A DNA stretch of 64,000 bases, taken from Bifidobacterium pullorum DSM 20433. GTDB taxonomy: Bacteria > Actinomycetota > Actinomycetes > Actinomycetales > Bifidobacteriaceae. Shown here piece after piece: positions 29,397-37,645 of this stretch. The translations under genes and the position numbers were made by a program. Under the pieces are notes generated by a model. It ran no database searches. It worked only from the letters and a program-made list of their open reading frames with translations, and was not told where the DNA came from. The stretch lies in assembly GCF_000771405.1 (NCBI RefSeq), contig NZ_JDUI01000008.1, positions 1 to 64,000 of the forward strand, in the 5' to 3' direction. How positions within the stretch are numbered: the stretch's first letter is position 1; each line of letters begins with the position of its first letter.

Positions 29397-30893
29397 TCAG
29401 GTGGCGAGGAATCGGCTGGGCGCACGCCGCCCCATGGCCGAACCGTCCTTGCCGCGCGCATAGGACAGGTGCAGCGTCTCCTCCGCACGGGTGATGCCGA
29501 CATACATCAGGCGACGCTCCTCCTCGAGCAGGTCGCCCGGCGGCGGCGAACCATACGGCAGCAGTCCCTCCGAACAGCCGACGAGGAACACGTGCCGGAA
29601 CTCCAGACCTTTGGCGGCGTGGATGGTCGACACCGTCACCCCCTGGTCGTCGCCCACGCCCAACGCCTCCAGCATCGCCTGACGGCCGGCCTGCCCGTCG
29701 TCCAACGCGGAACGCTGCCAGCCGGCATCCCTCCGGACCCGGTACCGCAATCCCTCACGCCGCAGCGCGGCGCACACCACCTGCTGCTGCGCGTTCAGGC
29801 GCGTCAGCACCGCGCACTGCCCCGGCTGGGCGCCGCCCTCCACCAGCCGTGCAATCGCCGCGGCCACGCCGCAGGCCTCGTCCGCATCGGTGGCGTAGAC
29901 GGTGCGGCTGATCCGGAAACCGCCCTCGCGCCCCGACGTCAGCCGCAGGTAGTCGTCACGGTTCGGCGAAGCCGCCAGCACCTGATTGGCGCACCGCACG
30001 ATCTGCGGCGTGGAACGGTAGTCGACGGACAGATTGATGTCGGCGGACAACGGCGCGAACTCGTCGGCGAAGCCGAGCAGATCATAGCTGCTCGCGCCGG
30101 CGAACGAATAGATGGTCTGCGCGGGATCCCCCACCACGCACACGTTGCGGTTGCCGCCCAGCCACAATCGCATCAGCCGGTGCTGCAGCGGCGAGACGTC
30201 CTGATATTCGTCCACGGTCAGCCAGCGGATCGAGGAACGGATAGCCTCGGCCGCCTCGGGCACCTCGTCGAGCAGGTGGCAGGCGATCAGCAGGATGTCG
30301 TTGAAATCGATCTCCCCGCGCGAGGTCTTCTCCGCCTCGTAGGCGCGGTAGATGTCCACGAGACGCTGCGGTTCCAGTCCCGCCGGCGGGCGGCGGCCCA
30401 GCGCCGCGCACACCCGTGGATAGTCGTCGGGGGCAATCAGCGAGACCTTGCACCAGTTGATCTCGGCATGGATGTCGCGCAGGTCGGCCTCCTGCGGCTG
30501 CGTCTCGATGACCCGCGCGAACGCCCGCGCCACCAGGGCGCGCTGATCGTCGCAGATATGCGGGAACGGCCCCTCGCACACGTCGTCCCACACCCTGCGC
30601 AGCTGGTGCAGGGCCGCGGAATGGAACGTCGCCGCCGTCACCGATTCGCCCACCCCCAGTTTGCCCAGCCGGGCGCGCATCTCGGCCGCCGCCTTGACCG
30701 AGAACGTGACGGCGAGCGTACGCGCCGGATCCCAGGCGCCCGTCGCACAGGCGTAGGCGATGCGGCGCGTCACCGTACGGGTTTTGCCGGCACCGGCCAC
30801 GGCCACGATGCGCACCGGGCCGTCCACCGCGGTGGCAGCGGCCCGTTGCATGTCATCCAACCCCTGCAGGATCTCATCGCCCGAAGTTCCCAT
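29397..30893 (-). CDS. UvrD/Rep-family superfamily 1 helicase
   Basis: 498 residues. Walker A in VAVAGAGKTRTVTRRIAYA, motif II VDEYQDVSPLQHRL, motif III YSFAGASSYDLL, motif V STIHAAKGLEFRHVFLVG, motif VI YVGITRAEETLHLSYAR. Shorter than canonical PcrA; it matches a UvrD2-type core without an HRDC domain. Likely 3'-5' DNA helicase in repair. The exact start is unsure: another ATG lies three codons upstream. Its stop faces the zincin gene stop, 7 bp apart. Confidence 0.88.
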   Translation of the reverse strand: MGTSGDEILQGLDDMQRAAATAVDGPVRIVAVAGAGKTRTVTRRIAYACATGAWDPARTLAVTFSVKAAAEMRARLGKLGVGESVTAATFHSAALHQLRRVWDDVCEGPFPHICDDQRALVARAFARVIETQPQEADLRDIHAEINWCKVSLIAPDDYPRVCAALGRRPPAGLEPQRLVDIYRAYEAEKTSRGEIDFNDILLIACHLLDEVPEAAEAIRSSIRWLTVDEYQDVSPLQHRLMRLWLGGNRNVCVVGDPAQTIYSFAGASSYDLLGFADEFAPLSADINLSVDYRSTPQIVRCANQVLAASPNRDDYLRLTSGREGGFRISRTVYATDADEACGVAAAIARLVEGGAQPGQCAVLTRLNAQQQVVCAALRREGLRYRVRRDAGWQRSALDDGQAGRQAMLEALGVGDDQGVTVSTIHAAKGLEFRHVFLVGCSEGLLPYGSPPPGDLLEEERRLMYVGITRAEETLHLSYARGKDGSAMGRRAPSRFLAT

Positions 30894-30947
30894 GCCACCC
30901 ATTGTGCCATGCTTCGCTTTGCGCCGTCCGTGTATTAGTGTGGAACT

Positions 30948-32432
30948 GTGACTCAGCGAAGCAAGTTCCAGATGGCGGCGTTGGCCTCGGCGGCCATGCC
31001 GGGCATGGTCGTGTCCGGAGTGCGGGAGGCGGGTCAGCCCCGTCCCGCCGATGCCGCGAACGGTATCAGCCAGGCGACCGTGCAGGACGCGGTCGGCAAG
31101 CTCTACGACGTCTACGTAACCGACACCGAAGCCGGCTGCAAGGCGCTCGCGGCGCGGGTGCACGCGGCCGACACGTTGTCCCAGACGCGCGAACTGGGCG
31201 GTCTGGGGTTTGTTCTGGACCGCGTGGTGGCGTTCGAACGCGGCGGGAACGACCGTGGGCCGACGGCGGGCGCCGCGGTGATGATCACCGCGCACCCCAC
31301 CGGCACCGCCCGTCCGCTGTCGATGCTGACGATCGACGACTGCACGGCCATGGGCACCGCCATCGGCGCCATCCACCGCCTGAACGGCGCGTTTCTGGCC
31401 GAACACGACTACCCCACGTTCACCACCGGGCAGATCCGCGCACAGTTGACGGCGTGGATCAAACGTCTGCGCGCCGCCGGCCACATCCCCGGCGAGATCA
31501 CCGCCAGCTGGGCGCGCGTGCTGGAGACCGAGGGCCTGTGGTCGTTCACCACCTGCCCCGTGCACGGCGGATTCGACGACGGCGACGTATTGTTCTCCGG
31601 CTCCACGATCACGGCCATCACCAACTGGCAGGATATGCAGATCAACGACCCCGCCCGGGATCTGGCGTGGATCTTCGCCAAGCTGGACGAAACGCACCGC
31701 AACGCCGTGCTGGCGGCCTACGGCAGGATGCTCGGCAACCGGTTGGACGATCTGATCATGCTGCGCGCCAACCTGTGGCTGCAGATGGAGCAGGTCGGCG
31801 ACTTCGTCCAGGCGCTGAGCCAGGCGGACAACGCCAGAATCCTGCAGTTCAAAGCGCAGGTGGAGCGTCTCGCCCACCAGCTCGGCGTGGCCACACAACG
31901 CGCGAAGGCCGCCGCGCCGGCATCGAAGCCCGCAACCGGCGCCAAACCGCCGAGCACCATCACGGTCAGCACTCTGCTCAACGACGCGGAACGCCACGGT
32001 GCCGCCTCACACGCTGGCGGGGAGTCCCCCGCACCCGCCAATGCCGACGAAGCGGACAACACCGGGGAGATGGATCGAACCGGTTCCGCGCAGATCACGA
32101 CGGTCGGCACCGCTGACCCCGATTCGACCGCGGATCGTCCGGTGACGCCGCACAGCCATCCGGCAACGTCTCCCACCGCCGTGTTCGGGGCCCCATCGGA
32201 CGCCATATACGTCACCGAATCCGGTGATACGGGCGATACCGATGAACCCGACGACACCGACGACACGAGCGAGCGCACGGACGCCGCCGCGGCGCAGCCG
32301 TCGGGCGAATCCACCGCCACAATCGTCATCCCGAGGCTGGAACGCGAGGAACAGGCGATGCGCGACGCCCGCGCCGGCATCGACGGGGACGACGACAACG
32401 ACGATACCGACGAGCGCACGCCGCAGGCGTAA
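30948..32432 (+). CDS. APH/protein-kinase-like protein with degenerate catalytic motifs
   Basis: 494 residues. Residues ~50-300 follow the aminoglycoside phosphotransferase fold (AIGAIHRLNGAFL; CPVHGGFDDGDVLF; ITAITNWQDMQINDPARDLAWIF). The usual catalytic HGDxxxxN is HGGFDDGD and the usual DxD is NWQD. Thus the catalytic Asp and Mg-binding Asn are both changed, pointing to a pseudo-kinase. Residues 310-494 are a disordered acidic Thr/Asp-rich tail. GTG start 6 nt after TAGTGT (30936-30941), probably leaderless. It diverges from the UvrD-like helicase gene. Confidence 0.7.
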   Translation: MTQRSKFQMAALASAAMPGMVVSGVREAGQPRPADAANGISQATVQDAVGKLYDVYVTDTEAGCKALAARVHAADTLSQTRELGGLGFVLDRVVAFERGGNDRGPTAGAAVMITAHPTGTARPLSMLTIDDCTAMGTAIGAIHRLNGAFLAEHDYPTFTTGQIRAQLTAWIKRLRAAGHIPGEITASWARVLETEGLWSFTTCPVHGGFDDGDVLFSGSTITAITNWQDMQINDPARDLAWIFAKLDETHRNAVLAAYGRMLGNRLDDLIMLRANLWLQMEQVGDFVQALSQADNARILQFKAQVERLAHQLGVATQRAKAAAPASKPATGAKPPSTITVSTLLNDAERHGAASHAGGESPAPANADEADNTGEMDRTGSAQITTVGTADPDSTADRPVTPHSHPATSPTAVFGAPSDAIYVTESGDTGDTDEPDDTDDTSERTDAAAAQPSGESTATIVIPRLEREEQAMRDARAGIDGDDDNDDTDERTPQA

Positions 32433-32509
32433 TCGCATCCCGTCAGGCACAATACAATCGTTATCCGGAACACAGCGCCGCGGACGACGGCGCGAACGAG
32501 GAGGAACCG

Positions 32510-32734
32510 ATGGACATCGAACTGGGTATCCGCGACGTGGCTCGCACCGTGACCTTCAGTACCGAGCAGAGCGCCGACGAAGTCGGGCAGGTCATCGCCG
32601 CCGCGGTGGCGAACGACCGCACCATCGATCTGGTGGACGACAAGGGCCGGCACATCATCGTGCCCGCCGGCTCGCTCGGCTACGCGATCATCGGTTCGGA
32701 GACCAAGCACGCCGTGGGCTTCGGCGCACTGTGA
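32510..32734 (+). CDS. DUF3107 family protein
   Basis: 74 residues matching the actinobacterial DUF3107 family (MDIELGIRDVARTVTF, LVDDKGRHIIVPAGSLGYAIIG). Function unknown. GAGGAGGAACCG precedes the ATG. Confidence 0.85.
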   Translation: MDIELGIRDVARTVTFSTEQSADEVGQVIAAAVANDRTIDLVDDKGRHIIVPAGSLGYAIIGSETKHAVGFGAL

Positions 32735-32743
32735 GCATGCCTT

Positions 32744-32782
32744 GTTCGCCTTGATCGCGGCTGTGTCGCAGCCAAGGCGAAC
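32744..32782 (+). terminator. terminator of the DUF3107 gene
   Basis: GTTCGCCTTG / CAAGGCGAAC stem with an inner GGCT/AGCC pair, just after the stop. Confidence 0.7.
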
Positions 32783-32792
32783 ATGACGTAGT

Positions 32793-32840
32793 CCGCTGAA
32801 ACGACGCCCACATCCTGCGGCGCCGTCGTCGTTTCAGCGG
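32793..32840 (-). terminator. terminator of the PHP phosphatase gene
   Basis: 14-bp perfect stem CCGCTGAAACGACG and complement; its right arm includes the stop codon of the PHP gene. Confidence 0.65.
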
Positions 32841-33718
32841 ATGGCCGGCAGGCAGCCACGGCGTATGATCTCCTCCACCGTGGCGTCCGCGGTGAGGTTC
32901 TCGCCCAACGCGTTCGGTTTGCCGGCGCCGTGCCAGTCCGAACCACCCGTAACCAGCAGGTCGAGGCGATGTGCGAGCGTCAGCAGGCGTTCACGCTGTT
33001 CCAGGGGATTGCCCCGATGCCACACTTCAAGACCGCCCAACCCCGCCTTCGCCAACCGTTCGATCTGCGTATCGGACAGCAGCACCCGGTTGCGTCCCGG
33101 ATCGCCGGCGTGGGCCACGATGCTCACGCCTCCGGCGGCCGACACCGCCGACACCACGTCGGCCGCGCTCGGCGACGGGGTGGGGATGTAGTACCGGCTG
33201 GATGCGCTCACCGCCCCGGCGAACGCGTCCGAGCGCGTCGGATACACGCCCGCCGCCACCAACGCGTCGGCGATATGGGGACGGCCGATGGTGGTGCGCT
33301 CCCCCTGTTTGGTCTGCGCCAGCACATCATCCCAGGTGATCGGATAGTCCTTGGCGATCATCTCCACCATCCGGCGCGTACGGCGCAGACGGGCGCGCCG
33401 GGTCATGGCGAACAGCTCGCGGATCCCCTCGTTCTCGGGATCGTATTGCAGTCCCAGCATGTGTACGGAGACACCGTCGTCGACCGCCGTGATCTCCGTG
33501 CCGCGCAGCAGCGGCATCGACATCCGGGTGGCGGCCTGCTCGGCCTCCTGCCAGCCAGCGGTCGTGTCATGATCGGCGATCGCCACGCCGTGCAGGCCCC
33601 TCCTCACGGCCTCGGCCACCAGCGTTTCCGGGGTTTCGGTGCCGTCAGAGTAGACGGTATGGCAATGAATATCCCAGCCGGACTGCGGCGGGGTATCGGC
33701 GTGAGCAACTCGGGTCAT
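32834..33718 (-). CDS. PHP-domain phosphoesterase (RNase AM / nucleoside bisphosphate phosphatase type)
   Basis: 294 residues. PHP metal motifs DIHCHTVYSDGTETPETLV, VAIADHDTT, a GTEITAV segment, IVAHAGDP and SDWHGAGK. Homologues hydrolyse 3',5'-nucleoside bisphosphates or trim RNA 5' ends. Start at ATG 6 nt after TACGAT (33725-33730), probably leaderless; this also marks where protein-like sequence begins. Confidence 0.88.
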   Translation of the reverse strand: MTRVAHADTPPQSGWDIHCHTVYSDGTETPETLVAEAVRRGLHGVAIADHDTTAGWQEAEQAATRMSMPLLRGTEITAVDDGVSVHMLGLQYDPENEGIRELFAMTRRARLRRTRRMVEMIAKDYPITWDDVLAQTKQGERTTIGRPHIADALVAAGVYPTRSDAFAGAVSASSRYYIPTPSPSAADVVSAVSAAGGVSIVAHAGDPGRNRVLLSDTQIERLAKAGLGGLEVWHRGNPLEQRERLLTLAHRLDLLVTGGSDWHGAGKPNALGENLTADATVEEIIRRGCLPAIR

Positions 33719-33789
33719 ACACCCATCGTAATCTGGTGAACGGCATGGCGGACACCGCGAGTGGCGTCCGTGTGACATGGAGGACGACA

Positions 33790-34497
33790 ATGGACGATGC
33801 AATGCAATCCCCGACGACCGCGGCCGGTGCCGCTCCCAGCGCCGAGACGACCGTGGCACGCTCCGGCGCGCTGATTCCGGGGCGCAGCCTGCTTGCGGGA
33901 TGGCGGCATACTGCGCAATGGACGTATCTGATCATGCTGATCGCCTCGGCGACGGCGCTGTTCGCCTCGCTCGTGCTGTCGGCCGAGACGCTCCAGCTGG
34001 CGCGGCATCCGAGCGAGTCGCTCGGATGCGACGTCAACGGCGTGCTCTCCTGTTCGACGGTCGCCCAATCCTGGCAGGCGGAAATCGTCAAATTCGGCGG
34101 ACTGAGCTACCCGAACGCGTTCTTCGGCATTGCGGCCGAATCGGTGTTCGTCACCATCGCCGTGATCGGGTTGTGCCAGGTGCGCGTGCCGCGCTGGTTC
34201 GCCGCCTGCACCTGGTTCGGCGGACTGGCCGCCCTGGCTTACGCCTACTGGTTGTTCAGCCAGTCGATGTTCGTCATCCACGCGCTGTGCCCGTGGTGCA
34301 TGGTGCTGATGTTCTCCACCACCATCCAGTTCATGGCGCTTTCGCACGCCACCGCGGTGGTGCAGGGGCTGCCACCGAGGGGTGAGCGGCTGCGTAAGTA
34401 TTACCGGCTCAACATCGATCTGATGATCGACGTGGTGTGGGTGCTCGCCATCATCACGCTGATTCTGGTGGTCGACGGGCCGGCGCTGTTCGCCTAG
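33790..34497 (+). CDS. vitamin K epoxide reductase (VKOR) family protein
   Basis: 235 residues, four to five membrane segments. Loop cysteines in CDVNGVLSCSTVA and the redox CPWC motif define bacterial VKOR, which reoxidises a DsbA-like partner using quinone. No DsbA is visible next to it. GGAGG lies 7 nt before the ATG. The stop overlaps the convergent dapF end by 4 nt. Confidence 0.93.
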   Translation: MDDAMQSPTTAAGAAPSAETTVARSGALIPGRSLLAGWRHTAQWTYLIMLIASATALFASLVLSAETLQLARHPSESLGCDVNGVLSCSTVAQSWQAEIVKFGGLSYPNAFFGIAAESVFVTIAVIGLCQVRVPRWFAACTWFGGLAALAYAYWLFSQSMFVIHALCPWCMVLMFSTTIQFMALSHATAVVQGLPPRGERLRKYYRLNIDLMIDVVWVLAIITLILVVDGPALFA

Positions 34498-35414
34498 TCC
34501 AGGGTGATCCGTCCCACGATGGTGGCGGGGCCGGTGAGCAGGACCTCGGACTCGCTCACGTCGACGCGCACGATTCCGCCGCGCACCGTGATGTCCCAAT
34601 GGTCGATTCCCGTGCGGCTGCGCAGCACCACACCGGTGGCGCACAGCCCCGTGCCGCAGGATAACGTCTCCCCGCAGCCTCGCTCGAACACACGCATCGT
34701 GGCCTTGCCGACGCCTTCGCCGGCGCTCTTGCCGTCCGCGGTGTCTGGCGCATCATCGATCCGCACGAATTCCACGTTCTGGTCGGATTCGATCACCGGA
34801 TCCACCACCGGCTTGACGGTCAGGTCCAGCTCCCCGACATCCGGCAGCGTCGCGGCATCGCCCTGCACCGGCACCACCACATGCGGGTTGCCCATGTCCA
34901 CGAACGTGCCCAGGCCCCGCCCCAGCGTGCCCGGGATCGTCACCGTATACGCGTCGGGCTCCCCCATGTTCCAAGCGCCCATCTGCACCTGGAACACATC
35001 CCTGCCGTACGGTTCCACGTCACCCAGCGAGGTCAGCGTCTTCACGCCGGCGCGGGTGCCCAGCCGGAACGGTTCGCCGCCCGGCCCGTCGGCGATCCCC
35101 TGCCGTTGGGCGAACAGCGTGATCGCCCGCGTGCCGTTGCCGCACATCTCCGCCAGCGAACCATCGGCGTTGCGGTAGTCCATGAACCATTCGGCGCCGC
35201 CATCCGCGCACGCGGCGATCCGGTCCGCGCTCAGGTCCGACACCATCCCGGGATGGGTCAGACGGATCAGACCGTCGCCGCCAATGCCGAAATGCCTGTC
35301 GCACAGGAACCGCACCTCGTCGGCGGTCGGCTCGAACCGGCCGTCCGGGTCCAGATACACCACGAAATCGTTGCCTGTGGCATGCGCCTTGAATACGTCC
35401 TGGGGAATGCTCAT
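34494..35414 (-). CDS. dapF: diaminopimelate epimerase
   Basis: 306 residues. Two active-site cysteines in MCGNGTRAI and SCGTGLCATG; N-terminal KAHATGNDFVVYLD. It converts LL-DAP to meso-DAP in lysine/peptidoglycan synthesis. TAGGCT lies 7 nt before the ATG (35422-35427), a leaderless arrangement. murI, another wall-precursor gene, lies divergently beyond an inverted repeat. Confidence 0.94.
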   Translation of the reverse strand: MSIPQDVFKAHATGNDFVVYLDPDGRFEPTADEVRFLCDRHFGIGGDGLIRLTHPGMVSDLSADRIAACADGGAEWFMDYRNADGSLAEMCGNGTRAITLFAQRQGIADGPGGEPFRLGTRAGVKTLTSLGDVEPYGRDVFQVQMGAWNMGEPDAYTVTIPGTLGRGLGTFVDMGNPHVVVPVQGDAATLPDVGELDLTVKPVVDPVIESDQNVEFVRIDDAPDTADGKSAGEGVGKATMRVFERGCGETLSCGTGLCATGVVLRSRTGIDHWDITVRGGIVRVDVSESEVLLTGPATIVGRITLD

Positions 35415-35456
35415 GCCTTAGAGCCTACCGCCACCTCAAGGCGGTGTCCCGTCCGT

Positions 35457-35531
35457 TGTCCGAATCGGGGGATTCCTACGCCTTCGGGGCATTGGTTACG
35501 TTCACATATTCCGAATCCCCCGATTCGGACA
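35457..35531. repeat. 19-bp perfect inverted repeat with a 37-nt loop
   Basis: TGTCCGAATCGGGGGATTC (35457-35475) pairs exactly with 35513-35531. Each arm is itself a small palindrome (GAATC...GATTC). It sits between the divergent dapF and murI starts. Confidence 0.9.
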
Positions 35532-35669
35532 GCACGCGTGGCGCGCCCCATGCCAAGACACGGACCGTGCGGGTCGCATGGCGCGGGATGAGGCTACGCG
35601 GGCGGTATCCTGATAAAGCAGCATATGCAGCTATGGACGGCATGATTCGGCGACGAAGGAGTGGAAGGC

Positions 35670-36449
35670 ATGGCATCAACGGCACCGATCGGGGTGTTTG
35701 ATTCCGGATTGGGCGGCATTTCGGTGACGCGCGAGATCCACCGCGCCATGCCGCGCGAGCGGGTGTTGTATTTCGGGGATTCCGCGCACGCCCCCTACGG
35801 CACGAAGACGCCGGAGCAGGTGCGCGACCTGTCGTTCGACATCGTGGAACACTTCGTGAAACAAGGGGTGAAAGCGGTGGTGATCGCCTGCAACACCGCC
35901 ACGTCCGCCGCGGCGAACGAGCTGCGTGAGACGTATGACATCCCGATCATCGGCATGGAACCGGCGCTCAAGGTGGCCTGCGACCGCGGGCATGGCCGGC
36001 GGCAACGCGTGATCGTGGCCGCCACGCCGCTGACGCTGCGCGAGCGCAAGTTCGCCGCGCTGATGGACCGGTTCAAGGCCGACCATACGATCCACCCGGA
36101 ACCGTGCCCGGACCTGGTCTCGATCGTGGAGAGCGGACGGTTGGACGACCACGACCTGGTGATGCGCACGCTGCACGGCTACTTCGACCATTACGACCTG
36201 GATTCCATCGACGCCGTGGTGCTCGGATGCACGCATTTCGTGTTCTTCCGCGACTATTTCCGCGAGCTGCTGCCCGATTCGGCCGCCATCATCGACGGCA
36301 ATGAGGGGACGGTGCGGCATCTGCACGTGGTGCTCGAATCGTTGGGCAAACTGGCGCCCGAGGACGCCGCGGGCGGCGTGGAACTGTCGAATTCCGACCC
36401 GTCCCCCCGCATCGCCACCCTGGCACAGGACCTCCTGCATCGTCAATAA
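35670..36449 (+). CDS. murI: glutamate racemase
   Basis: 259 residues from the ATG 8 nt after [20 protein letters not shown], catalytic cysteines in ACNTATSAA and LGCTHF. Supplies D-glutamate for peptidoglycan. Followed by a large palindromic repeat. Confidence 0.95.
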   Translation: MASTAPIGVFDSGLGGISVTREIHRAMPRERVLYFGDSAHAPYGTKTPEQVRDLSFDIVEHFVKQGVKAVVIACNTATSAAANELRETYDIPIIGMEPALKVACDRGHGRRQRVIVAATPLTLRERKFAALMDRFKADHTIHPEPCPDLVSIVESGRLDDHDLVMRTLHGYFDHYDLDSIDAVVLGCTHFVFFRDYFRELLPDSAAIIDGNEGTVRHLHVVLESLGKLAPEDAAGGVELSNSDPSPRIATLAQDLLHRQ

Positions 36450-36506
36450 CCATCCCACCCGGCCCCACCCTTCCCCTACCCGGCGCCCTCCCCGTCGTCC
36501 CCACCC

Positions 36507-36640
36507 CGACACGCCCACCCCGTTTCGGACTCTGATGCATCGTGACCCTGACACAATTGTCAAAACCGCTATATTCCAAGGTTTTCAACTTGCATCACGG
36601 TCACAAAAGTGTCAGAGTCCGCAACGGGGTGGGCGTGTCG
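36507..36640. repeat. large intergenic palindromic repeat, copy 1
   Basis: Outer arms CGACACGCCCACCCCGTT (36507-36524 and complement at 36623-36640) are perfect over 18 bp. Inside them is an imperfect CGGACTCTGAnnCATCGTGACC-type arm pair, then an AAAACC/GGTTTT centre. The inner arm motif recurs in the repeat at 62857-63000. Confidence 0.85.
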
Positions 36641-36717
36641 TGCAGATCGGCCGTCCGGCGGAAATGTCGAGACAGGGCGCGTAAGCTTGCCGTTTACAGT
36701 ACGAAAGGGGTATGGCG

Positions 36718-37575
36718 ATGACGCAGACGGCGCACAAGACGGCCATCATCGATGTAGGCGGCGGCTATCGCGCGATCTTCGGCGCAGGCGTGATGGACCG
36801 GTGCCTGGAGGACGGCATCGCGTTCGACAGCTGCTACGGCGTGTCCGCCGGCAGCGCGAACCTGACCTCCTATCTGGCCAACCAGCCCGGACGCAACCAC
36901 ACGTTCTACACCCAGTACGCCTTCCGCAAGGAATACGCCAGCACCGAGAACTTCCTCAAACACCGCAATTTCGTCGACCTGGACTACGTGTACAGCACGC
37001 TGAGCAACCATGACGGAGAGAACCCGCTCGACTACGAGACGTTCCTGAAGAACCCCGCCGAGTTCACAGTCGTCGCCTGCGACGCGCGCGACGGTTCCAC
37101 CAAGTACTTCGGCTGGGACGACATGGGCTACGAGTCGATCGACCCGATCAAGGCCTCCAGCTCCGTGCCGGTGGCCAACGAACCGTATGTGATCGACGGT
37201 GTGCCGTATTACGACGGCGGCATCGCGGACCCGGTGCCGGTGCAGAAGGCCGTGGACGACGGCTGCGACCGCATCGTGGTGGTGCTGACCCGCTTGAAGG
37301 ACGAGCTGCGCGAGCAGAAGAAGGACGTCGCCCCCGCGCGCGTGCTCAAGCATCTGTATCCTGCGGCCGCCGAGCGCCTGCTCAACCGCTACAAGACCTA
37401 CAACGACGAGGTGGCGCTGGCCAAGGAGTACGAGAGGCAGGGCATTGCGCTGATTCTGGCGCCGGACGACCTGTGCGGCCTGAGCACGCTCACCAAGACC
37501 TATGAGGGATTGGAGCGCATGTACCGCAAGGGTTACGCCGCAGCCGCGCAGATCGGCGACTTCCTCGCCAGCTGA
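36718..37575 (+). CDS. patatin-like phospholipase/acylhydrolase
   Basis: 285 residues. Oxyanion loop DVGGGYRAIFGAGV, nucleophile in GVSAGS, and the catalytic Asp in YDGGIADPVP: a complete Ser-Asp dyad. Resembles bacterial YjjU/RssA-type patatins, which hydrolyse acyl lipids. I chose the second ATG, 7 nt after AAGGGG. Confidence 0.9.
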   Translation: MTQTAHKTAIIDVGGGYRAIFGAGVMDRCLEDGIAFDSCYGVSAGSANLTSYLANQPGRNHTFYTQYAFRKEYASTENFLKHRNFVDLDYVYSTLSNHDGENPLDYETFLKNPAEFTVVACDARDGSTKYFGWDDMGYESIDPIKASSSVPVANEPYVIDGVPYYDGGIADPVPVQKAVDDGCDRIVVVLTRLKDELREQKKDVAPARVLKHLYPAAAERLLNRYKTYNDEVALAKEYERQGIALILAPDDLCGLSTLTKTYEGLERMYRKGYAAAAQIGDFLAS

Positions 37576-37645
37576 CGGGGGGTTTCTCTGGATTTTCCCC
37601 GGTGCACGGCGTAGACTCGCGACGACCTAAGGAAAGCGAGCAGCC

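Noticed and set aside
29397-31997. Longer versions of the helicase, S16 protease and SPFH genes extending hundreds of codons upstream
   Set aside because: The extra N-terminal parts are antisense to neighbouring real genes and have no family similarity; good start signals lie at the chosen positions.
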